64,000 bases of DNA from Methanolobus bombayensis (GTDB taxonomy: Archaea; Halobacteriota; Methanosarcinia; Methanosarcinales; Methanosarcinaceae). Positions 8,675-18,531 of the stretch are shown here, in pieces (position 1 is the first letter of the stretch; each line of letters opens with the position of its first letter). The notes under the pieces are model-generated. The model searched no databases. It worked only from the letters and a program-made list of their open reading frames with translations, and was not told the origin of the DNA. The stretch lies in assembly GCF_017873415.1 (NCBI RefSeq), contig NZ_JAGGKD010000002.1, positions 62,001 through 126,000 on the forward strand, in the 5' to 3' direction. Made by a program: the position numbers and the translations under genes.

Positions 8675-10279
8675 TCAGTCTCTGCCCTTCTGTTCATACT
8701 TTTCTTTTATTTCCTTAATAGTTGCCCTTAATTTAGCTCTTTCAAGAGGTAACGACTCTTCCTGTAATTCCATGAAAAGTGCTTTTATCAGGCAGTATAA
8801 CATCAAAAGCATGACAAGCATGAACGGGAAACCACCGATTATAGAAGCTGTTTGAAGAGCCCCCAGACCGCCTGCAAGTAGAAGAACTGCTGCAACGGCT
8901 CCTTCCAGACTACCCCAGATGATCCTGAGTGGAAGTGGTGGATTCGGATTACCTTTTGATGTAAGCATTCCGATAACATAAGTGCCTGAGTCAGAAGAGG
9001 TTATAAAGAATATAGCTACAGAGAACATTGCGACTCCGATAAGTATATCAGAATACGGGAAGAAGCTGAGCATACTGAAAAAGCCCAGTGCGGAATCAAC
9101 TTCCACAGCTTTGGCGATTCCGCCTGCTCCGAAATGTTCAATAAAAAGGGCAGACCCGCCAAAAATGCTGAACCATACCATACTTACAACGGTAGGTGCA
9201 AGCATAACTCCTATTATAAAACTTCTGATAGTTCGTCCTCTTGACACACGGGCGATGAAAGAGCCGACAAAAGGTGCCCATGCAATCCACCATGCCCAGT
9301 AGAAGATCGTCCATGAGTCTCCCCATCCTTCGACACCTACTCCCGCAGGATCAGTTCCGAATGACATCTGCAGCAGGTTCTGCAAATAACCCCCAACAGA
9401 ATGCGTAAAAAGCTCAAGTGTAAATAATGTAGGTCCGAGTACAAATATGAGTATCATTAAAATCAATGCAACTGCAAGATTTATTTGACTCAACCATTTT
9501 ATTCCTCTGTCAATACCTGAACTGGTTGACATCACTGCCAGTATTGTAACTACGGTTATGATTAAAACCCATAATGTAGGTCCGCTCACATATCCGAACA
9601 GTTCTTCAAGTCCTGCTCCAATTTGCATGACACCAAGACCAAGGGTTGTGGCTATACCGAAAAGGGTTGCTAGAACACCGATAGTATTTACTGCAACTCC
9701 CCACTTACCATCGATTCCTTCTCTTCCGAGAATGGGTTCCAGAGTAGAACTCAATAACATAGGTAATCCTTTTCTGTAAGAAAAGTATGCTAGTGATCCG
9801 GCAACAACAGAATATATTGCCCATGGATGGAATCCCCAGTGGAAGAATGAATATCTCATGGCTGCATGCAGGGATTCAGCTGTATTTGGTTGTTCGTAAA
9901 GAGGCCACATATAGTGCCAGATAGGTTCTGAAACACCCCAGAAAAGCAAACCTATCCCCATTCCGCAACTAAAAAGCATGGCAAACCATGAGAGGTCGGA
10001 ATATGCAGGTTTTTCGTAGTCTCCGCCTAATTTGATATCACCAAGCGGACTTAACATCAGGTATATAATCAGTAACAGGAAAATACTTCCACCAAGTAAA
10101 AATGACCATCCGAGATTTCCTACCATCCAGTTAAAAGTATTATCCATATATTGACCAAAACTCTCTGCGTAAAACGTACCTGCAAAAACAAACGCTAAAG
10201 TCAGAAATAACGATACCAATAATGTAGGTGTTTTTAACGTTTCAGAAAATTCAGTAAGTCCTTTTTGCATTTCTCTCAT
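8675..10279 (-). CDS. BCCT-family (betaine/choline/carnitine) transporter
   Basis: A 534-residue secondary transporter with twelve predicted helices. Family signatures include FWGVSEPIWHYMWP, HWGFHPWAIYSVV, and the tryptophan-rich WAWWIAWAPFVGSFIARVSR block that forms the trimethylammonium box and neighbouring helix in glycine-betaine carriers. The C-terminus is short and charged. The substrate is probably a quaternary ammonium compound such as glycine betaine or choline; the exact one is not fixed by sequence. A strong GGAGGT site is six bases upstream of the ATG at 10279. The gene diverges from the MtmB-like methyltransferase gene, suggesting either osmolyte uptake or supply of a methylated amine as methanogenic substrate. 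Confidence 0.92.
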   Translation of the reverse strand: MREMQKGLTEFSETLKTPTLLVSLFLTLAFVFAGTFYAESFGQYMDNTFNWMVGNLGWSFLLGGSIFLLLIIYLMLSPLGDIKLGGDYEKPAYSDLSWFAMLFSCGMGIGLLFWGVSEPIWHYMWPLYEQPNTAESLHAAMRYSFFHWGFHPWAIYSVVAGSLAYFSYRKGLPMLLSSTLEPILGREGIDGKWGVAVNTIGVLATLFGIATTLGLGVMQIGAGLEELFGYVSGPTLWVLIITVVTILAVMSTSSGIDRGIKWLSQINLAVALILMILIFVLGPTLFTLELFTHSVGGYLQNLLQMSFGTDPAGVGVEGWGDSWTIFYWAWWIAWAPFVGSFIARVSRGRTIRSFIIGVMLAPTVVSMVWFSIFGGSALFIEHFGAGGIAKAVEVDSALGFFSMLSFFPYSDILIGVAMFSVAIFFITSSDSGTYVIGMLTSKGNPNPPLPLRIIWGSLEGAVAAVLLLAGGLGALQTASIIGGFPFMLVMLLMLYCLIKALFMELQEESLPLERAKLRATIKEIKEKYEQKGRD

Positions 10280-10756
10280 TCATTTACCTCCAGTTTATAC
10301 TTTGAAAAAAAGTGAGTTTACAATTAAGCAAAAATGCTGCAGGTGAACTACCCTTACCTTTCGTTCTGATCACATGAAAGGGGCTTCCTGTCTTAGAAGT
10401 TAATATAAAGATTTTCATCATTTTAAGAAGATCAAGAAACGATACCCTTGTAAATAACTTCATATCATATCTAATAATAAAAACTCCACTTCAAGTAGCA
10501 TTAATAGAACACGATTGAGATTTATACAATCATTATTCAATTGTTAATCATCAAGCATCTTATTTATTGTCCTATAAATTAAAAACTCTTCTGTTAACAT
10601 CTGTATTTTATTTGTGGTTATATATTATAATGACAGTATATTGTAACTTAGTAATAATATTTGGTTTTTATTACAAATCATATTAACTTATGTATTTTAT
10701 GTTATCAGTTATTGCTATAAGTTAAAAGCTACTAGGAAATATAAGAGGTATCATGT
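10280..10756. promoter_or_regulatory. Long AT-rich divergent control region between the BCCT and MtmB-like genes
   Basis: This 477-bp non-coding stretch has no open frame and is strongly AT-rich. On the plus strand a TATATATTA element (about 10618-10628) is a reasonable TATA box, implying a leader of about 100 bases before the MtmB-like gene; long leaders are known for methylamine methyltransferase mRNAs. A GAGGT ribosome site (10745-10749) sits seven bases before the ATG. The minus-strand side carries the GGAGGT site of the BCCT gene (10286-10291). No clear operator palindrome was identified. The promoter positions are inferred. Confidence 0.45.
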
Positions 10757-12127
10757 ATGTCAGATATATATAAATATTTAAGAAGTTCTTTTTCGGGTGA
10801 AGAGAAAAAAGAAAATGAACACGACATGGATGTTTTCAAAATATCCCGGGAACTTGCTGAGGATTATAACATAATAAACGAAGGGGATTTTGTACCATAT
10901 GATATGGATATGGCAGATGCTGTTTTTTCAGCAGCTATCGAACTTCTGACCACCACCGGGGTTTATTGTACGGATACAGGAAGATCGATACAGGTAAATA
11001 ATGAAGAAGTATTACAGGCTCTCGGAACTCCCAATGCCCTTGAGATTGGAAGGTTTAAAGAAAGAATTGAAGTTGTAAGAAGGTGTGTAATGGATTCTCA
11101 GGCACCTGTAATAATTGGTGGACCAATGGGTGGCAAGATTTCTGAAAAGGATTATCTGAACATACACATAAGTTCTGCAAGTGAACCTATTGTTCAGGGA
11201 ATCTATGGCGGCTCACTTCAAACTTTTAATGAGGATCCCATAAAATTTGACAGCCCTGAGGAAATGTTTGTGTCTTTTGAGGAAGCACGGCTTGAAAGAC
11301 TTGCAACAAAAGTTGCCGGAAGGGAAGGACTTACTCTTATAGGCCCCTCAACTCCGACAGTGTCGCAGGCCTATATGCTAGTATCTTCAAATGAATTATA
11401 CACAAAGAATGATGTTCATAAAACCCATCAACTTGAGAATTTGAAAACAAATTTCGAGACATTCTATAGGGCTATATTCCATCAAGGTAACGGAAATAAT
11501 TATTTTAGTGATCAATGTCCGGTTTTAGGTGAAAAGCACATTGAATCTCCTGAAGCTCTGGCTATTATCGATGTTGCAGAGACCATACAATCCCGCCTGG
11601 TAACAGGTGCGAATCTGCATGCTTCTGGAGCCGTTGATTCAGATACTAAATCGTCATCTTCTAAAGAAATAATATGGTCATCCAATATGGCGTCTCTTGC
11701 CATCTCCCGCAATATGAACCATTGTACTGGAAGATATTACAGGAATCTTGCAGGTTGTTGTACCGACATGATGTTTTATGAAACTGCAGCCCAGGCAATA
11801 GGAGATACGGTTTGTGGAAGAGAAATGTTAATAGGTCCTCTGGGAGGAGGCAGTAAGGGAACTGATATGTCCACTGGTCTTGAGTCAAGATTCATGGGAG
11901 AGGTGAGCAGAATGGCTCTTAATTTAGATCTGGCAGAAGCAAATGAGGTCATTGAAATGCTTTATTCCAAGTACGAGGACAGGCTTTCCGACGCTCCTCA
12001 TGGAAAGGATTTTGAATCATGTTACACTGTCAATTCCAAATATGAAATGAAACCGGATCAACAATATATGGAGCTTTACTCTAAGATTATCGGCGAAATA
12101 GATGAGTACTATAGAAATATGTTCTAA
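10757..12127 (+). CDS. Pyrrolysine-free homologue of monomethylamine methyltransferase MtmB
   Basis: At 456 residues it is almost the length of Methanosarcina MtmB (458). Shared blocks include FVPYDMDM (46-53), GVYCTDTGR (68-76), IIGGPMGGKIS (119-129), SDQCP (251-255), CCTDM (334-338), GREML (354-358) and APHGKDFESCY (413-423), aligned from memory of the M. barkeri protein. MtmB methylates its cognate corrinoid protein with the methyl of monomethylamine, using pyrrolysine 202 encoded by in-frame UAG. Here that position is Ile195 (ATA, 11339-11341). MtmB Glu259, Gln333 and Glu229 correspond to Asp252, Arg326 and Lys222, while Tyr335 is kept as Tyr328. A different substrate or mechanism is likely. 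No corrinoid protein or MtbA gene lies nearby, so these would act in trans. A GAGGT site sets the start. Confidence 0.85.
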   Translation: MSDIYKYLRSSFSGEEKKENEHDMDVFKISRELAEDYNIINEGDFVPYDMDMADAVFSAAIELLTTTGVYCTDTGRSIQVNNEEVLQALGTPNALEIGRFKERIEVVRRCVMDSQAPVIIGGPMGGKISEKDYLNIHISSASEPIVQGIYGGSLQTFNEDPIKFDSPEEMFVSFEEARLERLATKVAGREGLTLIGPSTPTVSQAYMLVSSNELYTKNDVHKTHQLENLKTNFETFYRAIFHQGNGNNYFSDQCPVLGEKHIESPEALAIIDVAETIQSRLVTGANLHASGAVDSDTKSSSSKEIIWSSNMASLAISRNMNHCTGRYYRNLAGCCTDMMFYETAAQAIGDTVCGREMLIGPLGGGSKGTDMSTGLESRFMGEVSRMALNLDLAEANEVIEMLYSKYEDRLSDAPHGKDFESCYTVNSKYEMKPDQQYMELYSKIIGEIDEYYRNMF

Positions 12128-12302
12128 ATATGAATGAAATTTTAGGCATATCTTTTATTGAATCAGTTTGTGAATAAACTCGTTGAATGTGAACGTCTCA
12201 AATCTGTGAAACATTTCTGGTTGTGAGAACCTATGGATCTTTCACAGGTTACTATTTTTTAACTATTTTAACTAAATTGTTTTGAGTTATATGGGAGATT
12301 AT

Positions 12303-12390
12303 ATGTTCGGTTTAAGCTTGTGGACAGACCTTTCACTCGAGAAAGCTGGATGAAGCAGGAAGCCACCCAATTTATTGGCTGGTAGTTCAC
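12303..12390 (+). ncRNA. Solo IS200/IS605-type right end resembling a TnpB omega-RNA
   Basis: The sequence contains the conserved order of an IS605-family right end: a CTTTC-ACTC-GAGAAAG hairpin region, GGATGAAGCAGGAAGCC, an imperfect hairpin (CCACCCAA / TTGGCTGG, 12363-12382) and the terminal TAGTTCAC (12383-12390). In complete elements this stretch is the 3' end of tnpB and becomes the guide-RNA scaffold. No tnpB or tnpA is present, so this is a relic or a solitary element. Its final bases overlap the stop codon of the convergent histidine kinase gene. Identification rests on recalled family features, not on a search. Confidence 0.55.
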
Positions 12391-15300
12391 TTGGTGGTAT
12401 CAACTGGTATTGCAAATGTGAATGTACTTCCCTTACCTACTTCACTTTCCACTTCTATGTCTCCGGAATGCATTTCCACGTAATATTTTACAATAGCAAG
12501 TCCCAGTCCGGTTCCTCCGTGAGTTCGGCTTATCGATGAGCTGATCTGTTTAAAAGGGTCAAAAATAGCTTTATTTTGTTCAGAGGGAATACCGATGCCA
12601 TTATCAGATACAGAAATGTGTACTTTCCCGTTTGCTACTTTAGAATCAACTCTTACTTTACCATGGTCAGGTGTGAACTTGATTGCATTACTTAAGAGAT
12701 TGTATAATATCTGTTTGATTTTTATCCTGTCAGCATTTATTTCAAGACCCTTTAATTCAATATTGGTTTTAAAATCGATATGTTTCTCTTTTATAAGAGG
12801 TTCCATTAGCATTATGCTTTCTTCCAAAACCTCTGACATATTTATTGGTTCAGGGTCGAATACCATGTTGCCTGATTCAATTTTTGAAACATCGAGTATA
12901 TCATTGATAAGGTTCAGCAAATGATTACCACTTTTCAGTATGTTTGAAACATAATGAAGTTGTTTTTCATTAAGTTCTCCAAAAATTTTATCATTTAATA
13001 TCTGGGAAAAACCGATAACTGAATTAAGTGGTGTTCGAAGCTCATGACTCATATTGGCAATGAACTCCGATTTTATCTGGTTTGATTCTTCAGCAAGGGC
13101 TTTAGCTCTTAGAAGGGCCATTTCTGTATTTTTTCGTTCAGTAATGTCTGTTAAAAATAGAGTAAGACCGATGACATTCCCATTCTCATCTTCAAGAGGA
13201 CTATACACGTTCTCGTACCATCGTCTTTCAAGTAATGAATCGCCGTATTCTTCAATAGTGGTAAAAGCTTCGCCTGCCAGTACTCTGTCAAAATTCATTT
13301 TTGATTTTTTTCTGTCTGAAGAATCTGTGATGTAATCAAGCATACAGGTGCCAATATCAATGTCCGCGTTCCATATGTTTTTCATAGTGTTCCGGTGATT
13401 TTCATTAAAAGCAATATACATGTAATTTCTATCAAGGGCGAAAATGATCACATCTTCAGGGCTTTCAATAACTTCATGAAGTAGTTGGTATGCCTGTCTG
13501 TATTTCTGCTCGGCTTGTTTCAATATTTCCGCAGCTCTATTTCTTTCAGTAATGTCTCTGCATATGCAATATGCCAGATTCTGTTCATTTATTATTGCAT
13601 TGTTAGTAGTGACTTCCACATCAAATGAGCTCCCATCTTTACGGAAGTGCTTTGTTTCAAAATGGGTAAATGATTTATCATTAGTTCTAATTACTTCAAT
13701 TAGCTTCTCTTTATTGAATGATCTATCCCAATCCCAAACGTGTAACTGGAGCAATTCATCCATTGGATAGCCAAGCATATCCGCATATTTCTGATTAGCT
13801 TCCACTATTTTTCCATTTTGATCAATGGCAACAATTCCATCGTTTGCCTGCTCGAAGAAAATACGTGTTCTTATGTTCTCTTCTGCAAACCTGGCCTCAG
13901 CTCTTTTTTTCTCAGTTATATCGGCATGAGTTCCATACATAAGAAGTGGTTTTCCCTCTTCGTCCCATTCGATCACTTTTCCACGATCAAGTACCCATAC
14001 CCACTCTCCATTCTTGTGTTGTAAGCGTGCTTCATATTCATAATAATCAAGCTCGCCTTCAAAGTGTTTCCTAAGAAGCATTTCAGCTTCTTTTAAGTCG
14101 TCCGGGTGGGATAATTCTGCCCATGTCTGTATATTGGTTGGAGCTAATTCATCAAGCGTATAACCTACTATCTCTGCCCAGCGTTCATTGAATGAAGTTT
14201 CACCAGTCTGGATATTCCATTTCCATGTCCCGATATTTGTACCTTCAATGATGTTCGCAAGACGTTTGCGCTCTTCTAACAGCTCTTTCTCTGCCTGCTT
14301 CCTTTCGGAAATATTCCTGCCAATTCCCAATACTCCAATGAGTTTTCCACTGGAATCATACATAGGACTTTTAATAGTTTCCAGATATTCTTTGTGTCCG
14401 TCGTCGGCATAAGTGATTAATTCCTCATTCATTGAAGGTTTACCGGCTTCTAATGCCTCCATATCCTTTTGTCTGAAAAAGTCTGCAAGTTCCTTGTCAA
14501 CAAAATTATGATCCGTCTTTCCAATGATTTCTGCTTCTTTTGCACCGAAAAAACGCTCAAATTTACTATTGCATTTAAGGTACATTCCTTCGGGATTCTT
14601 CAGCCATATTAGATCAGGAATAGTATCTACCAGTGTACGTAGTTGTCCCTCACTATTCATTAGTGCTATTTCTGCATTTTTGTGATCAGTTATATTGATG
14701 GATGCTGACATGACCCTCTGAATGCCATTGATCATAACAGGACTCAATCGGACATAAAGCCAAAGATCTTCGCCGTTCTTCTTTTTGTGAAGCCATTCAA
14801 ACTCCTGCGCCCCTCCTGAAACAGTTTTATGTATCAATTCTTGAGCTTCTGCTAGTGAGTATGGATGCTCATACCAGATATCATTCTCCTGTAATTCTTT
14901 GAGTGAAGAAAAGCCAAAAGAAGTATAAGCTGCAGGATTAGCGTCAATTATATCCCCACTGTCCTTATCGTGTATTATTGTGGAAATGGGTATTTCTGTG
15001 AAAAGACTTCTGTACTGCTCTTCACTGTTCTGGAGTTTCTCTTCATATATCTCTTCAGAGTTTTTTGTCCCTGTAAGGTCACGAATAATAGAACAAAGAA
15101 GGGTTTTTTCTCCGATGCTGGTAGGAAAGGTATTTACTTCGACATCTCGTATTTCACCACTAGCAATTTGATGTTTGAAGAAAAAGTGATTTTTTATCTC
15201 ATTCATTGCCTTTTGGACCGCTGCTGAGACTTCCTCTTCAGGCATTGAATTTATGTGAAAGATCTTCTTACCTATAAACTCCTCTAACTTCCAGCCATAA

Positions 15301-15416
15301 AATTCACATGCAGCATGGTTTGCATCAACGATATCAAGGGTATCAGGATCTATAAGTAACATAATGACATGTGCGTTGTCAAATAATGTCCTGTACCCGG
15401 TTTCCTTAATTCCCAC
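12387..15416 (-). CDS. Soluble multi-PAS sensor histidine kinase (six PAS domains)
   Basis: A 1009-residue kinase without membrane segments. Six PAS domains follow one another (about 1-120, 132-250, 256-380, 384-508, 511-635, 640-765); several end in the usual DITE(R/K) PAC motif. The dimerisation/phosphoacceptor domain has the H-box [16 protein letters not shown] (about 780-795) and the ATPase domain has [16 protein letters not shown] and [11 protein letters not shown]. It should autophosphorylate in response to cytosolic redox, light or ligand signals; no ligand can be assigned. There is no receiver domain and no adjacent response regulator. A GTG start is supported by GAGGA six bases upstream. 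It shares its upstream region with the divergent APC permease genes. Confidence 0.93.
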   Translation of the reverse strand: MGIKETGYRTLFDNAHVIMLLIDPDTLDIVDANHAACEFYGWKLEEFIGKKIFHINSMPEEEVSAAVQKAMNEIKNHFFFKHQIASGEIRDVEVNTFPTSIGEKTLLCSIIRDLTGTKNSEEIYEEKLQNSEEQYRSLFTEIPISTIIHDKDSGDIIDANPAAYTSFGFSSLKELQENDIWYEHPYSLAEAQELIHKTVSGGAQEFEWLHKKKNGEDLWLYVRLSPVMINGIQRVMSASINITDHKNAEIALMNSEGQLRTLVDTIPDLIWLKNPEGMYLKCNSKFERFFGAKEAEIIGKTDHNFVDKELADFFRQKDMEALEAGKPSMNEELITYADDGHKEYLETIKSPMYDSSGKLIGVLGIGRNISERKQAEKELLEERKRLANIIEGTNIGTWKWNIQTGETSFNERWAEIVGYTLDELAPTNIQTWAELSHPDDLKEAEMLLRKHFEGELDYYEYEARLQHKNGEWVWVLDRGKVIEWDEEGKPLLMYGTHADITEKKRAEARFAEENIRTRIFFEQANDGIVAIDQNGKIVEANQKYADMLGYPMDELLQLHVWDWDRSFNKEKLIEVIRTNDKSFTHFETKHFRKDGSSFDVEVTTNNAIINEQNLAYCICRDITERNRAAEILKQAEQKYRQAYQLLHEVIESPEDVIIFALDRNYMYIAFNENHRNTMKNIWNADIDIGTCMLDYITDSSDRKKSKMNFDRVLAGEAFTTIEEYGDSLLERRWYENVYSPLEDENGNVIGLTLFLTDITERKNTEMALLRAKALAEESNQIKSEFIANMSHELRTPLNSVIGFSQILNDKIFGELNEKQLHYVSNILKSGNHLLNLINDILDVSKIESGNMVFDPEPINMSEVLEESIMLMEPLIKEKHIDFKTNIELKGLEINADRIKIKQILYNLLSNAIKFTPDHGKVRVDSKVANGKVHISVSDNGIGIPSEQNKAIFDPFKQISSSISRTHGGTGLGLAIVKYYVEMHSGDIEVESEVGKGSTFTFAIPVDTTK

Positions 15417-15626
15417 AATTATTCCTCGTTATTCTTTATGAATTAGATTTAACAAAGAGGAAATCTATCATCTTATTTGAATAGAGAGATTTTTAATTTT
15501 TACTACTCAATTACATGCAGTTATTATTATATAAATCACTGCTTGTTTTTTAATGTTATTAATTTCATGCTCTTGCTCCAACAATAATCAAGGGACTAAT
15601 TTTTATAACAAGTCATCAAGAAAACA

Positions 15627-16946
15627 ATGGGATTCTTGATGGCCGAAAGCAAATCAATGGGACTTTGGTCAGCCACATCAATTGGTGTCGGTGCCATGGT
15701 GGGTGCAGGGATATTCTCAATATTTGGAACGGCAACCCAGATATCCGGTAATGCAGTCTATATGTCTTTCATAATTGCCGGGGCAATAGCTCTGCTGAGT
15801 ACTTATTCCTATGCAAAATTAGGAGTAAGATATCCTTCCGCAGGTGGTCCCGTTGAATTTCTGATCCATGGGTTTGGTGATAGAATACTCACCGGTGCTC
15901 TGAATCTGTTGTTATGGACAGGCTACATTTTTGGACTGGCATTATATGCAAAAGGATTTTCTCTCTATGCACTGGCATTAGTGCCACTTGATTCTACAGG
16001 TATCTGGACAAATGTTTTTGCCACAGCAATAATAGTAGTTTTTACAGCCGTCAATTTTATCGGTGCAAAGGCTGTAGGAAAATCAGAACTTATTATAGTA
16101 TCAATTAAAGTGGGTATCCTTCTGCTTTTTGCAGTTTCCGGTCTCTTCTTCATAGAACCATCAAATCTTTCAATCACAGGATTTCCATCAACCTCAAATA
16201 TCCTCTTTGGAGCTGGCATAGTATTTCTTGCATATCAGGGTTTCGGGCTCATTACCAATGCAGCAGAAGACATGATTGATCCCCAAAAAACACTCCCTCG
16301 GGCATTGTATCTGAGTGTGATAATTGTAATTTTTCTCTATGTTCTTGTAAGTATCACAGTTATTGGAAACCTGTCCATTTCCACAATATCAACAGCCAAA
16401 GACTATGCTCTGGCTGCCGCTGCACAACCTTTTCTGGGAAATTCAGGATTTACAATCATGGCAGTTGCAGCTCTTTTTTCAACATCTTCCGCCATTAATG
16501 CATCTCTGTATGGGGGTGCAAACGTAAGTTATCTTATTGCAAAAGAAGGTGAATTACCTGCTTTTTTTGAAAGGAAAGTATGGAACAGAAGTACAGAAGG
16601 ACTTTTCATTACATCAGGTCTTGTGATTCTATGCATTAATCTTCTAAATCTGGAAGGGATAAGTATGATCGCAAGTGCATCTCTGTTGGTGATCTATGTT
16701 GCAGTTAATGTCTCTCATATGAGGTTGGTAGCTGAAACAGGTGCGAAACGCTATCTTATATGGTCATCTCTTCTCAGTAGTATAGTGTTTTTTGGGATAC
16801 TGGTTTATTATGAAATATTGAATTCAATACCAACACTGGTGGTTTTTGCTTTTATCATTGCATTATGTTTTATAGTTGAATGGGTTTACAGAAAATGTTC
16901 GAACAGAATACTAAAAACAAGAAGCAATGGTGGTAATCAATTATGA
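15627..16946 (+). CDS. APC-superfamily amino acid/polyamine permease (first of a tandem pair)
   Basis: A 439-residue permease with about twelve membrane helices. The first helix carries the unwound substrate-site motif GVGAMVGAGIFSIFG, followed by the SYSYAKL and RYPSAGGPVEF signature of amino acid transporters. The substrate is unknown. The frame opens at 15627, but the ATG at 15639 (MAESKSM) follows a GGGAT-like site and may be the true start. A TATA-like TTATATAAAT lies near 15527. Its stop overlaps the start of the next permease gene by four bases (ATGA). Confidence 0.9.
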   Translation: MGFLMAESKSMGLWSATSIGVGAMVGAGIFSIFGTATQISGNAVYMSFIIAGAIALLSTYSYAKLGVRYPSAGGPVEFLIHGFGDRILTGALNLLLWTGYIFGLALYAKGFSLYALALVPLDSTGIWTNVFATAIIVVFTAVNFIGAKAVGKSELIIVSIKVGILLLFAVSGLFFIEPSNLSITGFPSTSNILFGAGIVFLAYQGFGLITNAAEDMIDPQKTLPRALYLSVIIVIFLYVLVSITVIGNLSISTISTAKDYALAAAAQPFLGNSGFTIMAVAALFSTSSAINASLYGGANVSYLIAKEGELPAFFERKVWNRSTEGLFITSGLVILCINLLNLEGISMIASASLLVIYVAVNVSHMRLVAETGAKRYLIWSSLLSSIVFFGILVYYEILNSIPTLVVFAFIIALCFIVEWVYRKCSNRILKTRSNGGNQL

Positions 16947-18244
16947 GTGAAGGTTCTTCAGCAAAAAATATAGGCTACCTTTCCGCAGTTTCAATAGGAG
17001 TTGGTGGAATGGTCGGCGGAGGAATCTTCGCCGTTCTCGGACTTGCTGTTAAACTCGGAGAAGGTGGGACACCTATTGCCTTTGCACTTGCAGGTCTGGT
17101 GGCATTAATAACATCTTATTCTTATGCAAAACTCTCTGTTCGTTATCCATCAGAAGGTGGAACTGTGGAGTTTCTTAATCAGGCATTTGGTTCTGGTATG
17201 ATAACCGGAGGACTGAATGTATTACTCTGGTTGAGCTATGTTGTCATGCTTTCACTCTATGCTTATGCGTTTGGTAGCTACGGTTCAACATTTTTCCCTG
17301 ATTCCATGCAGTTTGTCTCTAGACATATTCTCATTAGTGCGATTGTGGTATTGATGACTGCGATCAATGTTATTGGCTCCAAAGTTGTAGGCAAATCTGA
17401 AGAATGGATTGTAGCATTTAAAGTTGCAATTCTCACCATTTTCATAGGAGGTGGGCTGTGGAGTATAAGATCACAAACTGCCCAGGTAACTTTAGGTTCA
17501 GATCCACTCCAACTTGTTGCCGGTGGAATGATAATTTTCCTGGCATATGAAGGATTTGAACTCATAGCCAATACTGCAAATGATATCAAGAACCCTGAAA
17601 AGACCCTTCCACGTGCCTATTATTCTGCAGTTCTTTTTGTTATCCTGCTCTATGTGTTGATAGCATACGTAACCGTTGCAAGTGTTTCAACCGACACCAT
17701 TGTTCAGGCACAGGATTATGCCCTTGCAGTTGCTGCTGAACCGTTCCTCGGAAGTTTAGGTTTCAATCTTATTGCTGTTGCAGCTCTTTTATCCACAACA
17801 TCTGCGATCAATGCAACATTATATGGAGCTTCACGTGTGAGCTATATTATCGCAAAAGATGGTGAACTGCCGGAATTATTAGAGAAGAAGATATGGAACA
17901 AACCTGTTGAAGGGTTGCTATTGACTTCAATTATGACACTGTTTGTGGCAAATCTTTTTGACCTGTCCAGCATTTCAATCATGGGTAGTGCGGGTTTTCT
18001 TCTGATATTCGGAGCAGTAAATGCTGCAAATGTTCGTGTCTATAAGAGAACCAAAAGTAAAAAATGGATATCAATAACTGGCATTGTTGCATGCATCGTA
18101 GCTTTTCTGGCACTTATCTGGTATGTACTGACCAACTCTCCTGCAGATATCTATGTATTAATAATAATGGTGTTCCTTGCTTTTGCAGTTGAGTTTATCT
18201 ATAGAAAATATACTGGCAGGCAAATAAAGAAAATTCATTTTTAA
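16943..18244 (+). CDS. APC-superfamily amino acid/polyamine permease (second of a tandem pair)
   Basis: A 433-residue paralogue of the preceding permease. It has the matching GVGGMVGGGIFAVLG first-helix motif, the RYPSEGGTVEFLNQAFG signature and the conserved AVAALLSTTSAINATLYG helix. The ATGA overlap with the upstream gene indicates translational coupling, and the similarity points to local duplication. The two could be functionally distinct uniporters or a heteromeric pair; APC carriers usually act alone, so separate substrates are more likely. A kinase remnant follows on the opposite strand. Confidence 0.9.
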   Translation: MSEGSSAKNIGYLSAVSIGVGGMVGGGIFAVLGLAVKLGEGGTPIAFALAGLVALITSYSYAKLSVRYPSEGGTVEFLNQAFGSGMITGGLNVLLWLSYVVMLSLYAYAFGSYGSTFFPDSMQFVSRHILISAIVVLMTAINVIGSKVVGKSEEWIVAFKVAILTIFIGGGLWSIRSQTAQVTLGSDPLQLVAGGMIIFLAYEGFELIANTANDIKNPEKTLPRAYYSAVLFVILLYVLIAYVTVASVSTDTIVQAQDYALAVAAEPFLGSLGFNLIAVAALLSTTSAINATLYGASRVSYIIAKDGELPELLEKKIWNKPVEGLLLTSIMTLFVANLFDLSSISIMGSAGFLLIFGAVNAANVRVYKRTKSKKWISITGIVACIVAFLALIWYVLTNSPADIYVLIIMVFLAFAVEFIYRKYTGRQIKKIHF

Positions 18245-18279
18245 CGATTAGATTATTCCAGATTCAAACCTTCTATTTG

Positions 18280-18531
18280 TTATTCAACAGGGATCACAAA
18301 TGCAAAAGTGTTCCCTTTTGCGGGTTTGCTCTGACCCAGATATTGCCTTTGTGCATTTCAACATATTTTTTGACAATTGCAAGACCAAGCCCGATTCCAC
18401 CCTGCTCTCTGATACTGTACTTACTTATTTGTTAAAAAGGTTCAAAAAGACAGGCTTTGTTCTCACTGGAGATTCCAATTCCGTTGTCCTTGACACTTGT
18501 GTGGATTATATCAAATTTAATCCGTTTGTTC
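18280..18531 (-). pseudogene. Remnant of a histidine kinase ATPase domain (C-terminal end only)
   Basis: Read on the minus strand, the sequence encodes the last 80 or so residues of a kinase: KDNGIGISSENKACLFEPF, then a TAA at 18434-18432 where other kinases have Lys, then QISKYSIREQGGIGLGLAIV and KKYVEMHKGNIWV. A one-base frameshift near the end separates this from the proper terminus GNTFAFVIPVE and its stop (18282-18280). It starts in a frame overlapping the tail of the intact kinase gene upstream. It is best explained as the leftover of a deleted tandem kinase copy. Confidence 0.88.

Noticed and set aside
18432-18434. TAA inside the kinase remnant as a recoded codon
   Set aside because: UAA is not recoded in these archaea, and a frameshift and missing upstream region show the copy is dead.
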